A stretch of 64,000 bases of DNA, taken from positions 434,001-498,000 of the forward strand of contig JAFCMP010000090.1 in the NCBI GenBank assembly GCA_017506865.1. Direction: 5' to 3'. This document shows, in pieces, positions 48,001-60,000 of this stretch. The position numbers and the translations under genes were made by a program. The first letter of the stretch is position 1. Each line of letters starts with the position of its first letter. The notes beneath the pieces were generated by a model, which had not been told where the DNA came from, did not search any database, and was given only the letters and a program-made list of their open reading frames with translations. This stretch comes from Tribonema minus. Taxonomy: Eukaryota > Sar > Xanthophyceae > Tribonematales > Tribonemataceae.

Positions 48001-51000
48001 CAATCTGAGATTCTCTGGCCCAGCATCCACAGTGTGGCAACGCCCTCCAATTTCCTGAACACTACCGCGCTTGTGTGCACCAGCTCCCTGTTGTCAATCT
48101 GGAATCCGAATCGGAATGGTGTTTTGAATGACACTCTGTTGCAGCGCACGCAGCTGCCAACTTGACGCGCTGCCACCTACTGTCGCTCCTTGCAGAACAT
48201 CTTCCTCACCATGAGCCGCGTCGTCAAGCTCGGCGACTTCGGGATCGCCAAGGTGCGTGAGTGTCGGTTGAAGTTGAGGTTGCGTCACTGACTGCAATTT
48301 GTTGCATGACATCAGCCTCGCCATGGAGCTGAGCCGTCAAGCTGGGCACCTTCGGCGTCGCCGAGGTGCTGCCGAGCGTGGGTTGAAGTTGCGGCGTGTG
48401 GTTGACTTGAGTTGCAGTGCATCTTCCCCACCACAGCTGCGTCGTCGAGGTGGGCGACTTTAGGATCGCCGGGGAGCTACTGCGCAGGAGCTACTGAGCG
48501 TCGCTCGAAGTTGCACTTGCGTGATGGGACACGCAGAACGCCTTTGCTCACCATGAGCGGCATCGTCCAACTGGGATCAACGTGCTCAGCGTCATGCGCT
48601 GTTGAGGTCACGTCGAGCATCGGGAGGAGCGTAGATGAGTTTGAACTGGCTCGCCTCTTGCAATGATGCAGTTCAATCGCGTAGAGCGGTCGCGAGCGCA
48701 AACCCAGGCGCACTTTTGTGTGCTTTCGTTGTGCTGGACTGAGTACGGCTACAGACTGGTTCTGGCACAGGCCAGTCTGACATGCTTGAACCTCCTGTTG
48801 TCGTCACGCGCTAGCGCTCTCTCGCCGCTCCATCGGCGTTGCGCGCCACACCATGCAACTCCGCGCCGTTCCCGGTGCGACTGTTGAAGACAGTTGCTGT
48901 GGCGCAATTCCGCCTGCAACCTGCAAAAGCACCTCTCCTACGGTCGCTCTTGGACCGCTTGTACGGCCTGAAGCCACCTGCAAAGGCGACAGCACGTTGC
49001 TCACTGACGCGATCCCCCGCGGTGGGGTTCAGCTTACTTGAGGCTAAAGCTACAGCTGCTACAACGGCTATTAAGCTTCGATTTGCTGCCATGCTTGTCG
49101 CTGCATGGCCTCTTGTTTCCGCCACTGCATGTAGCGACACTGACGGCGCGATTGCTGTGTGTGCGCAGGTGTTGGCCAACACGATGGACCACGCACGCAC
49201 CGCCATCGGAACGCCCTACTACATGTCGCCTGAGGTGCGCGCGCCATCACACACGCCGTGGACACATGTGTGACATAGCGCATGCGCGCCGCGCTCGCCC
49301 GCGCGGCAGCGACGGCGTCGGCCATGTATATCACATGCACACACACTTGCGCGCTTTCGTACTTCAAGTACTTGATGTTGCGAGGTGCGCGCGCCATCAA
49401 CAAATGCAGTCAACATCCATGCGCATGCGCGCCGCGCCTGCCCGCGGCATCAACGGTGTCCGTCATGGACACCGCACGCACTCCCGCTTCCGTGCATCCT
49501 TCAAAGTACCTGGAGTAGTGATATGGGCGCGAGATACGCGCAGAGGTGGGCGCCCGCCGAGAGATGTTGTGGTGCTGTGCGTTTTGCTTTTTCTGCTCCG
49601 AGCGTGTATCATTGCTCGTGCCTGCAGGTGCTCCAAGCGTGTAGCATTGCATGCGTCTCCCAGTGCTCGAACGCGCACCTGTGCTGAGCGCCTGCTCTTA
49701 GTTGCATTGCAGCAAAGGCAGCGCTGAGCATGGCTGTAAGGGTCTGAGGCGCGTCGACATGCGGGTGCTGGTCGGCCGGTCAAGGGCGCTGAGCACTGCC
49801 CCCATGCACTTCATCATGTGACGTGCCTCTTGAATTCCGCGGGCACCTGCGTCGAGCGCCGCAGCGCTCGCATCCTGGGAGTCCATCGATCAGCATCTGC
49901 GTGCAGTTTTGGCGTTAGCTCCAGAGCACGCGCGCGCCGCAGTGTGACGTCCTTGATGCCTGTGCACATGGTCTGTGCTTGTGAATGTACTTCGGATGGC
50001 ATTCTTTCTGCCCCCGGCAAACAGCACGTCTCGACCGCAAAGGCGTGTGCTGCGGTGTCTCGACGGTGCGCGCATCTGACCCGCGCTCCTTGCGCGCACT
50101 CGCGCTTGATCGCGCAGATCTGCCAGGAGAAGCGCTACAACCACAAGAGCGACATGTGGAGCCTGGGCTGCGTGCTGTACGAGATGGCCGCGCTCAGGCA
50201 CGCGTTCGAGGGCAACGACATGAGGCAGGTGGGTATGTATATATGTGTGTAGGTATGTACAAACTGTGTAGGTGGCAGCGCTCAGACGTGCACTTGAGGG
50301 CACCAACACGAGGCAGGTGGGGGGTCGTCGCTGCATCTCTTACACAATGATTGTTGCGAGGGAAAGTGGAGGAAAACGGCGAGCGTATTACATAGTGCAT
50401 CAGGTTCAGGGTTAGGGTTAGGGTTACCGAAGCATTCGTTTGAGAGCAACGGCATGGGACGCGCCACTCACTCTGCAGCAAGACGTCGCAATAGTCACTT
50501 GCTGGTGTGTCATGATCTGGACAAACTCAAGTTTGAACTTGCGTGCATGCAATTAAGGAAGAGGCTTGCCAGGCCACAATACACCGCAGCACCAATACGT
50601 ACACGGCACAGTGCCTTCGCCTTGTGCCTGTGCTGCTGCCTTTGTCCACCTGTGTTGTTGTCAAAAGCATCAATCACACTTGTCAGTTGATCGTCAACAC
50701 AACTTGAATTTGGTGTTGAGATTGCGCAATTCCCACTTGCGTGACTTCGTCAACTAGGCACGCCACGTGGTCTGTGAATTGGAGATTTGGGTTAGTGCAA
50801 GGGTTCCTGTAGCGTCAGTGCTTGGGTCTGGGTTGGGGTTACGTTAGGGTTAGGTTGCTGTAGCGTCAGGGTTAGTATTAACTCAAATCTTATATGCCCT
50901 ATGCTTGTTGCCTCAGCTGAGCGTTGTTGCACGTCGACATGAGCGCTGCGCTGGACCCCTGTTGCCAGCACCTCATCATACCTACCCCCACTCAGCTGAT

Positions 51001-54000
51001 CACTGCCACAGAACTGATCGCTGCTGTCGCAGCCACACGTCCCCTTCTCTCCCCGCGGCTGGTTGCCAGAATCTGCAAAAGCCAACCCTCTCGCCTACCC
51101 TTACATCCGCCCCCCGCTGATCACTGACGCAGGAGAGAATAGGTGCTGCCGCGAGCCTGCGCTCCTCTCCCTCTCTCCCCGCAGCTGGTCGCCAATATCT
51201 GCAGGCACCAGCCCCCTCGCCTAGACCTACCGATACACCAGTCCTCCGCTGATCACTGCCACAAAACCGATCTCTGTCACTGCGATTCCACGCTTCTCTC
51301 TCTCTCTCTCCGCAGCTGGTCGCCAAGATCTGCAGATGCCAGCCTCCTCGCCTATACCTACCGTTACACCCGTCCTCCGCCAATCACTGCCACAAAACCG
51401 ACCGCTGTCACTGCGATTCCATGCTTCTCCCTCTCTCCGCAGCTGGTCGCCAAGATCCGCAGAGGCCAGCCCCCTCGCCTATGCCTACTTTTACATCCGT
51501 CATTGACGCAATCAAGACCTGCTGCCGCTGCGACTGCGCGCTGCTCCCTCTCTCTCTGCAGCTGGTTGCCAAGATCTGCAGGGGGCAGCCCGCGCCGCTG
51601 CCGTCGCGCTACAGCGCGGCGCTGCGCGCGCTGGTGGCGGAGCTGCTGAGCAAGGACGCGCACGCGCGCCCGGGCGCCAACGCAGGTGCGCCACCAAGCC
51701 GCAGGCTTTGCTGCTGCGGCGCTCATTTGCCTCGCATCGGTTGCTGCTGCTCTGCAGTGAGCGGTGGACGATGTCTTGCACCTGTGACATGGGTTGGGTT
51801 GGCGTTAGGGCACGCCTGCGTGCGCTGGCCGCGGCGCTGCTGCGCAAGGATGTGCACGCGCGCCCGAGCGCCAGCGCAGGTGCGCCACCGAGCGCACATG
51901 CGCGCCGCTGTCTGCTCGCCATGTAAGTGGGGTCAGTCGCTGCTGCTCTGCGGTGACCCTTTCTTTACACCCTGGCATAGGCGCGAGATGCGGGCGCAAT
52001 AGCTCTGAGCACTGACGCGCAAACGACCCCTCAGCACCAGCTCAGTCTTTGCGCATGGTCAGAAGCGCTCTAGAGTGCGCCATTCACGCATGAGTTGAGT
52101 GAGCCGCTGAAGCCTTGCGGTGTGCAAGCCGAGGCCCAACGCCATCGATGACTAGAGCTTGAGGACTCGTGTCGCAGTGCTCAACGCCGCTCCGCACATG
52201 ACCCCCCTGCACCCCCTCCCATGGCACGGGGCCCTGTTTTGTCTCGTCGCCGCTTTGCACGCCGTCTGAGGAAAACACACATCTGTCTGATTGACAAGAG
52301 TCAGCGTGCGGACTCGCCGCAGCACAGCAACGCTGTCGACAGCCGCCCCTTTGTATATGCGAACCACACGAAGCTACGGCGGCCGCTGGCGCGCTGCGAT
52401 GCGCTTTCGCTTGCCTGCCCGCCCTCTGCACGCCGCAATGCGGATGTCGAGAGACGGGTGTGCCGCGCTTCCGCGCCCGCATAGGGCGCGCCGTCGCAAG
52501 TGATATTTTAGTTTGAAATAAGTAAAACCTAATGTATTGTAAAGACTTCCAAGCCCAATCTTATCATTTTCATCCCAATATTTAAGCGACTGCCGAAATA
52601 AGTTGATTGCTTTATATGCGTGTCTTCCGCAGTAGCGCTGCTGTAGCGGCAACCCCGCGCGAGCGCGCAACGCCCCAAAAAAGGTGGAAGCTCATGTCAC
52701 ATGGGAGCAGGTGGCGCGCTAGGGCAACGATGCGCGCGAGCCTCGCATCGAAGGGCGGGGAGTGGGCGCCTGTCCGAAAGCCAGTGCCTACTTCAACATG
52801 TGAGCATCAGAGGCACGCCATATGACCAGTCTATATCATGTACGATCAGGCACAGTGGCGTATGCAACAGAGTAGGCACACACGCGCACGACTTTCAGGG
52901 CGCTGCCTTGTCTTACTAACCCTTACCCTGACCTCTAACCCTAACCCTGCAGTGCTCCGCCAGGCGCTCGTGCGCATCATGCTACTCTGACTTCCAGGGC
53001 GCTGCCTCGCATTTCTAATCCTAACCCCAACCCCTAACCAACCCTAACCCTAACCCTAACTGTGTGACTGCAGTGCTCCGCCAGGCGCTGGTGCGCGACC
53101 GCATCGGCGGCTTCCTGAGCCAGGCGCAGCTGCAGGAGGAGTTCAGCCACACCGTCCTGCACGGCAGGGTGCACGACGCCGTCCTGCCAGGTATGTATGT
53201 ATGTACGCATATACAACAAGGCTTTCTCATTAATGAGTAGGTCTTGATTTTGATGAGTGGGTCTTGATTTTGGAGTTCAGCCACACCGTCCTGCACGGCA
53301 GGGTGCACGACGCCGTCCTGCTGGGTATGCACGTATGTACGTATATCGAACAGAGCTTTTCATATGAGTAGGTCTTGGTTTCATCTGTGAATGTTTGACA
53401 GTTGTGCATTCAAGGTATTTACTCACACCCGTTCGCTGTGGTTTTACCCATTCGACTCGCATGTGTTAAGCACCGCCAGGTGTGTGTGTACTTCTGTGTA
53501 CGTATGTCGCGCACGTGAGCGCACCAGCTCTGCCCATCGTCAGGCGTGGGTGCTCGCGACCTAGCGTTAAGCGTTGCTGCTCACGGTTGCAGCCTGCGCG
53601 CGGGCGCTCGCGGCGCTGCGCGCGCTGCCGACTGCGCCCTGCTCAAAGGCGGCACTGCTGCAGGTGCCGCTCGCGCTCCCGTGTGTGCTCGTAGATGCTG
53701 TCGAGGGCACGCGTGCGTGGACCGCACGTGGACTGAGAGCGAATTGCGCGCGAACTGCGCGCGGACTGTGGGCGTACTGCGCAGCCGCCGCGTTGTCGCA
53801 CAGCAACGCAGGTCCGCTACTTCACTTGCGCCGCGCCGCACGGAACTGCTACTTCATGCGCGCCGCACTGCACGTCCACTGCGTGTGCACAGCGCTCGAG
53901 CCCTGGGACGTCTGCGCCTTTGCACAGGGCCTATGCGCTCGTGGTTGGGTTGGGGGTAGGGTCCGGTGGACGAGCGCTGACGCGCCGCAGCGCGCCGTCC

Positions 54001-57000
54001 GTCCCGTGCGCCGCCGCGCAACCGACTCGAGCAGCAGTGCAGGGCAGGTGGGCCTCGCAGCAGCGGCACTTGCGTTGCGACGCCGCTCGGAACGCCAACA
54101 GCCGGTCTTCTTGCACTGGCGCCGGTTGCGTGCCGTCTGCAGCAGTGCTCAGGCTTAGGGTTAGGGATAGGGTTAGGATTAGAGGGTTGTTGGCAGCGCA
54201 CGTCGCGTGAGCGCACTGCGGCGGGGCCATCGGAGGCCATCCCGTTCGTGCTAGCGGGGCTGTGCACCCACAGCCAGCAGCGTGTGACCGCGACAGACAC
54301 GAGTACTACGAACTTGTGATGAGCCACAGGGGGGGGACATTGTCGCCAAGGGCGACCCCACGCCTCGTAACTTACTGTTGCTAAATGAAGCATTCCGAGG
54401 AACACAGCAGAAGAACCCAATGCGGAGGCAGCGCTCTCCATTGGCACACGTGCGCACCAGTCACTCACGTTCCCGTATCGACCCACCCCGCAGCAGCGGC
54501 AGCGGCAGCAGCAGCCGGCGGAGGCAGCGCCATGGGCGCCGCCGCCGGCACGCCGGGCTTCGTGCCACCCGCCGGCCTCGCCGTCGACGACAGGCGCGCC
54601 GTTGCCGCCGCAGCAGCGCTCATCGCCAGGCCCGCCGCCGCCGCCAGGTGAGCCCAACGTGCGCGTGTTCGTGCGTGCGGAGTCAGGGGTGTGTGTGTGA
54701 ATGAAAAGGAGAAGCGCGTCGTCAGGAGCCGCTGCTGTCGCCGCGCCGCAGGCTTGTGCGTGAGCGCGAGAGAGCAGCTGCTGCTGCCGTGCGGCGGTTG
54801 CGCTGGGCTGGTAGGTATGGAGATGCTGCGCTGTGCTGCCGCGCGACAGTCCTGCAGGCTTGTGTAAACGGAGGCTCTAAGCGGTGGCGCGCAGTGCGCC
54901 ACATGATGAAGAATGCATGGTGCTGGTCAATTCTTGCGTTGTCAGCGCACCGCCAACGTATTGCTGCATCTCGAGGTACGACAGGGGGACTCTGTACTTC
55001 CGTTGCGCTGCGGCAAGGACCTGTGGATGGACAGCGCTGCCGTTGTGGGGCAGTAGCACATGGCGCAGCGGATTGGCTGGTGCTGTGGCTGCTGCTGCTG
55101 CTGCTGCTGCCGCTGGTGCCACCGCCGCCGCTGCCGCAAGGCCCACGCGCTGCGGTGTGATAACTTCCGACACTGCGCATCGGTGGCGCGTCGTGCCGAC
55201 AGAGTATGCTCCGTGAGTTTGCGCAAGAGCACTGCACATGGACGTGGCGGTACGCGTCGGCAGCCTGTCAAGCAAGTTCAACTGAGATGCGACACGCTTC
55301 CCCACCCTGTGCATGCGATGCGCGCATGCCGCATGTGCGACGCGCCCCGTTACCCGCTGAACCCATGTCCGCTTGCGCCGTTGTGCAGGGCAGCGAGAAG
55401 GGCGGGAGCGCCGGCAGGCGGCGCGGCAGCATCGCCCGCAGCACCGCTCAACAGGGCGGCGGCAGCAGGGCGCGAGGTAGGCCCCTCTCTTTGTGTCTCA
55501 TGAGGCATGTACCGGAGGCTCACGCTCTAGCAGAGGCGACGAGCATCGCGAGCATGCGTAATGAAGAGAGAGAGGGGTGACCTGCGCCGTGAGCACGCGT
55601 AAAGAAGAGAGGGAGGTGACTCGCCCGCAGCGGCAGCACTGCTCAGCAGCCCTTCGCGGCAGCGGCGGCGTGTCGCGATCAGAGCGCTGTTGTGCACGGC
55701 AAGCGTCTATTGCCTGCGCTGGGTGATTGCGGAATAGCCAGGGCGGCTTGCCAGTACCGCCAGCGCACGTTCTTGGTGCGCCAGTCGTTTGCACCTGAGG
55801 GACTGCGACAACAGTGACCGCGGCTCGCCGGCGCTGGGCAGCGCTGCTCAACGGTGCGCCGGCCGCAGCGCGAGGCGTGCAAATAGCAGGTGGCGTACTG
55901 GTGTTGCAAGTATGCGGACTGGCACGCGGCCGCAGCTTGCGAGAGCAGCTCACTGGACGCGACGAGATGATGTTCATTTTGATGCATTCACAGTTGCAGT
56001 GATGTTACACCAAGGCGCGCAGCAGCAAGGGCGCGTCGCACGACTTGCGCACAGCTGGCTGCATGTGTGCTTGAGGTATTGAAGCTTGTGAACCGGCAAA
56101 CCAGATGCGACCTGAAGTACTTCTACATATGTCATCAGAAGTGAACTCGCTACCACGGCAACACTCAGGAGGGACGCTATCTAGGGCGTGCGGAGGGGCT
56201 AATGAAGGCAATGGCACGTGCTAGAAACTTCAAACAGCGCACCAACTTGAAGGAGTCGGTCAAATGCGCGCCAGAGCAGCCGATTCAATCCCTGTCCTGC
56301 TGCTCCTCGCCGGCAGCTCGGCAGCAATTCATTTGCTGCCCACTGATGTCACGGACGCCTGCTGCTGTGCGCACACATGCCCTGCAACAGGTGGCACGCC
56401 AGCGCCCGGAAGCGCGGCGCCACTCGCCTGCGGCTGCCGCTGCCGCTGCTGCTGACGTCGCCGCCGCCGTCGATGCGCGCGCTGCGCAACGCCGCCGCCG
56501 CGAGGTCGCCGCGGAGCCGCGCCGCCTCGCCGCCGCCGCCCTCGCGCAGCAGCTGCACCTGCGCGCAGAGGCGGAGGCAAAGGCGCGACGCGCAGCACCT
56601 GCGCGTGCTGCCGTCGCTGCTGCTGCTGCAGCTGGAGCTGCTGCAGGCCGCCCTGTACAGGAGGATGGCGGCGCAGCAGCTGCTGCTGCTGCAGCCAGGC
56701 GTGCGAAGCCGCCACCAGCAGACGCGGACGGCGCGCGAGCCGGCACACCTGCGCCCGCTGCTGCTGCTGCTGCAGCATTAGCAGCACGTGAGGGCGCCCT
56801 TCGTGCAGGGAAGCGGCCAGCAGCAGTGGAAGCAGCAGCAGCAGCAGCAGCAGCGCCTGCGCGCCGCAGCTCTGCCGACTCGCGGTCGTTGGCAGCAGCG
56901 GCGGCAGCAGAGGCGGTGCGTGCGCAGGCGGCGGCGGCGGCGCGGCTGTCCGCTGCGCGACGGCCGTCGCCAGCGGCGGCGGCAGCACTGCGGCGCGCTT

Positions 57001-60000
57001 CTGCTTCCTCTGCAGCGGACGACGCATCTAGCGTGGACTCACGGGCTGCGCGCGCTGGTGCGGGGCAGAGCCCTGCAGCAGCGGCGGCAGGGCGGCGTGC
57101 AGCGCCTCCGCACGCAGCAGCGGCGCCGCGACGCGCGTCATCGGGCAGTGCAGCTGACGATGCCTCGAGCGCGGCCTCACGCGCTGGCAGTGCGGCGGCG
57201 CGGCGGTCGGCGGCGGCGGCGGCGGCAGCAGCGCCGCGGCGCTCGTCAGCCGGCAGCGCCGCGAGCAGCGCATCGAGCTCGAGGGCCAGCGGCGCGGCGG
57301 CAGCGGCGCCGGCGGCGCACCGAAGACGCGCATCCAGCGGCAGCGACAAGGCCGCGGCGCCACGGCAGAACGGCGTGCTGCCGCCGCACCCGCCGAAGGC
57401 GCGGCCAGCGCCTGCCGCCGCTGCGGCCGCCTCCGCGCCACCTGCCCCTGAGGCACCGGCGCAGCAGCAGTCGCATGCGCGCATGCATGCTGCCGGCCAA
57501 CGCGCAGGAGCTGGCGCGCACGCGGCTGGCCCTGCCTCTGGCGCAGCCGCTGGCGGCGCCGCCGGTGCTGCTTCCGCCGCGCGGCCGCCGCGCGCACGCG
57601 GCTGGGGTCTGGACGCGGCAGTCGACCGCGGCGCGGACGACCCTGCGCAGGCATGTATGTAGGCATCGCTGCAGAGTGCCTGAGAGGTGGTGACACGTCT
57701 CAGCTGCCAGGCGTACTGTTCCGATGCTGCTTTGACGCACTGTTGTGATCTGTGGCGGCCCGGGTTGCGTGCAGCACGGCGTACTGTCATTGTGCGTTGA
57801 CGCGCGTACATCGCCGACAGGCGCGCTCTTGAGCTTTCAAAAGTTATTTTACCTATGTGTTCCGGCGCCCCCTCGTGGCCGCAGCGGCATTCGAGAAACC
57901 ACGCTAAGCTCTCTGCTTGTGGACACCGCCGGCACGGTGGTAGCAGCGCATCACCGTCACCACACCTCTGGCGTGCCGCCGGACGTGGGCGGTCCTCTCT
58001 TAGGGTCAGGGTTACGGGTAAGGTTGGGGCCCGAGCCCTCCACGATAGCGCAGGTGGCATGCGCCGCACAGAGGCATGTGAGCGTGTCACCGTGCTGCAT
58101 GGCGCTCTGCTGCCGCAGACGCTCTCGCCGAGCGGCGCAAGCCCTGGCAGCGGCGGCGGCGGCAGCACGGCTGTCCGTCGGCGGCTGCCTCTCTTTATCG
58201 AAGATGCGCCCTTGAATGCCTTTGCGCTGGAGCTCTTGCCTTTCTCAGAGTGTGCACCGACCGCATTGGCTCTTTCAGCGCGCAACCCCAACCGAAGCAC
58301 ACAGGGGCGGCACGCGCCGTATGTGGGAACGCTGGTGTGGCTGACGTCAGCTCCTCGCATTGCAGGCCCTGGCGGCGGAGGCGATGGCCGCCGCGGCGGC
58401 GGCGCTCGCTGCTGGTGCGGCCGCGGAGCCACGCACACAGGCAAAAGTGTCGCACAATGTGAGCGCAGATGCACTCTCTGCTGTGCATTACAAACACGTT
58501 ATCGGCGTCATTCAAAGTGCACAGCAGGGCCGCCGATCCGGCGCTGCTGCTGCCGGAGCTTTGAGTGTTGACGCATCAGCATTGTCGCCGCAGCGCGGTC
58601 GCCGCGCCGCGCTCTCGGCCCAGGTGGCAGTCACCCACAGCGCAGCATTACGGGCACGGACTTTGCGCTGAGCACTGATGATGCCCATGCTTGCGAGCAT
58701 CCGCGTGACATCAGTGACACCACCAGGCGTGAGAGCTCAATGTCTGCAGTGAGCGCTTGAGAACTGCATGCATGAGCGCTGACATGCACTTCTCAACTAC
58801 CACGCTCATCGCATCGCCCCCCCCCCCTCCCTCCCCCCCCCCCCCCCGCGCTTCTCGCTCCCGCCTCCCCCCCATAGGCACTGCGCGCCCCCCCTCTCAT
58901 CGGCCAGGACTGGCTCAACAACCTGGAGGCACAGCTGGGCGCCGTGAAGGCCGTAGTGGGAGAGCTCAAATCCCCGATGGCGCGCGGCGCCGCCGCCGCT
59001 GCAGCCGTTGCCAGCGCAGACACCCCGGGCAAACCCTCGTCCGCTGCCCCCGTAACCCCTCTGGGCGGAAATGCAGCTCAAGCACTGAGGATGGAGGCTG
59101 AATATACCCCCTATGCGCGGTCGCCAGCCCAGTGGCAGCGGCAGGGCAGCGCGCTGCACGGAAAGGTGCCAGAATCGGGTGCGCGCCCCGCAGCCAAGCT
59201 CGCAGACGCTGCGAGCAGGCACGGCGGGCGCGGCGGCGGAGGCGGCGGCGACGGCGGCGGCGCTGCTGCAGACGGCGGCTACTTGGTGCCAGCGTCATCA
59301 GCGGCAGCGGCGGCAGCAGCGGCGGAGGAGGAGTCGCAGGACACGTCGTCGATGACGTCGCCCGCACGATCGAGCGCTGCTGCTGCTGCTGCTGACGGCC
59401 ACAGCGCTCAGCGCCGCAATGGTAATAACGTGCCACTAGCGGCCGACGCGCCCCTCCGCCCCGCTGGTGGCCTGAAACCACGGCAGAACGGCCTCGGCAG
59501 GCCGCCAGCGGAGGGCCGCACCCCCAAGAGAGAGCCGGAGATAAGAGAGTCGGGGGGCGAGGGGGGGCAGGGGCCGCGTCAGCGCTCGCCGGCGCCGCCG
59601 CGCGCCGCTGCGTTGAAGGGCGATCTGCGGCGCGCAGACGACGCGGCGGCGGCGGCGCTGCAGCAGCGACACGTGCCTCGCGCACGCGCGGACAGCGGCG
59701 CGAACGCCGCGGACTCTGGCGGCGGCGGCGGTGTGCGAGGCAGCGTGAAGGGGGGGCGCGCGGGGGCGGGGGGCGGGGGAGCGGGGAGGCGCGCGAGTGC
59801 GGAGGGGGAGGGGGGGGGGCGGCGCGCAGTGGTGGGGGTGCTGCAGCGCAGCAGCAGCTTCAGCGGCGGCGGCGGCGGCGGCGGCAGCGGCGCGGACCAC
59901 GCGGCCCTGATGCAGGCTAGGAAGGCTCAGGAGCGAGCCAAGGTGTGCATTCTTGTGCTGCTTGGTATGTGCAGAGGCGCAGACTGCGTTGAGTGATACC

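Noticed and set aside
53588-53661. Possible extra NEK exon encoding an Ala/Leu-rich peptide
   Set aside because: Bounded by acceptor and donor, but its exit phase (0) does not fit exon 9, which needs phase 1.
56285-58474. Minus-strand open frame of 729 codons
   Set aside because: Antisense shadow of the Ala-rich NEK exon 12. GCN-repeat DNA lacks stops in several frames, and no minus-strand domain is seen.
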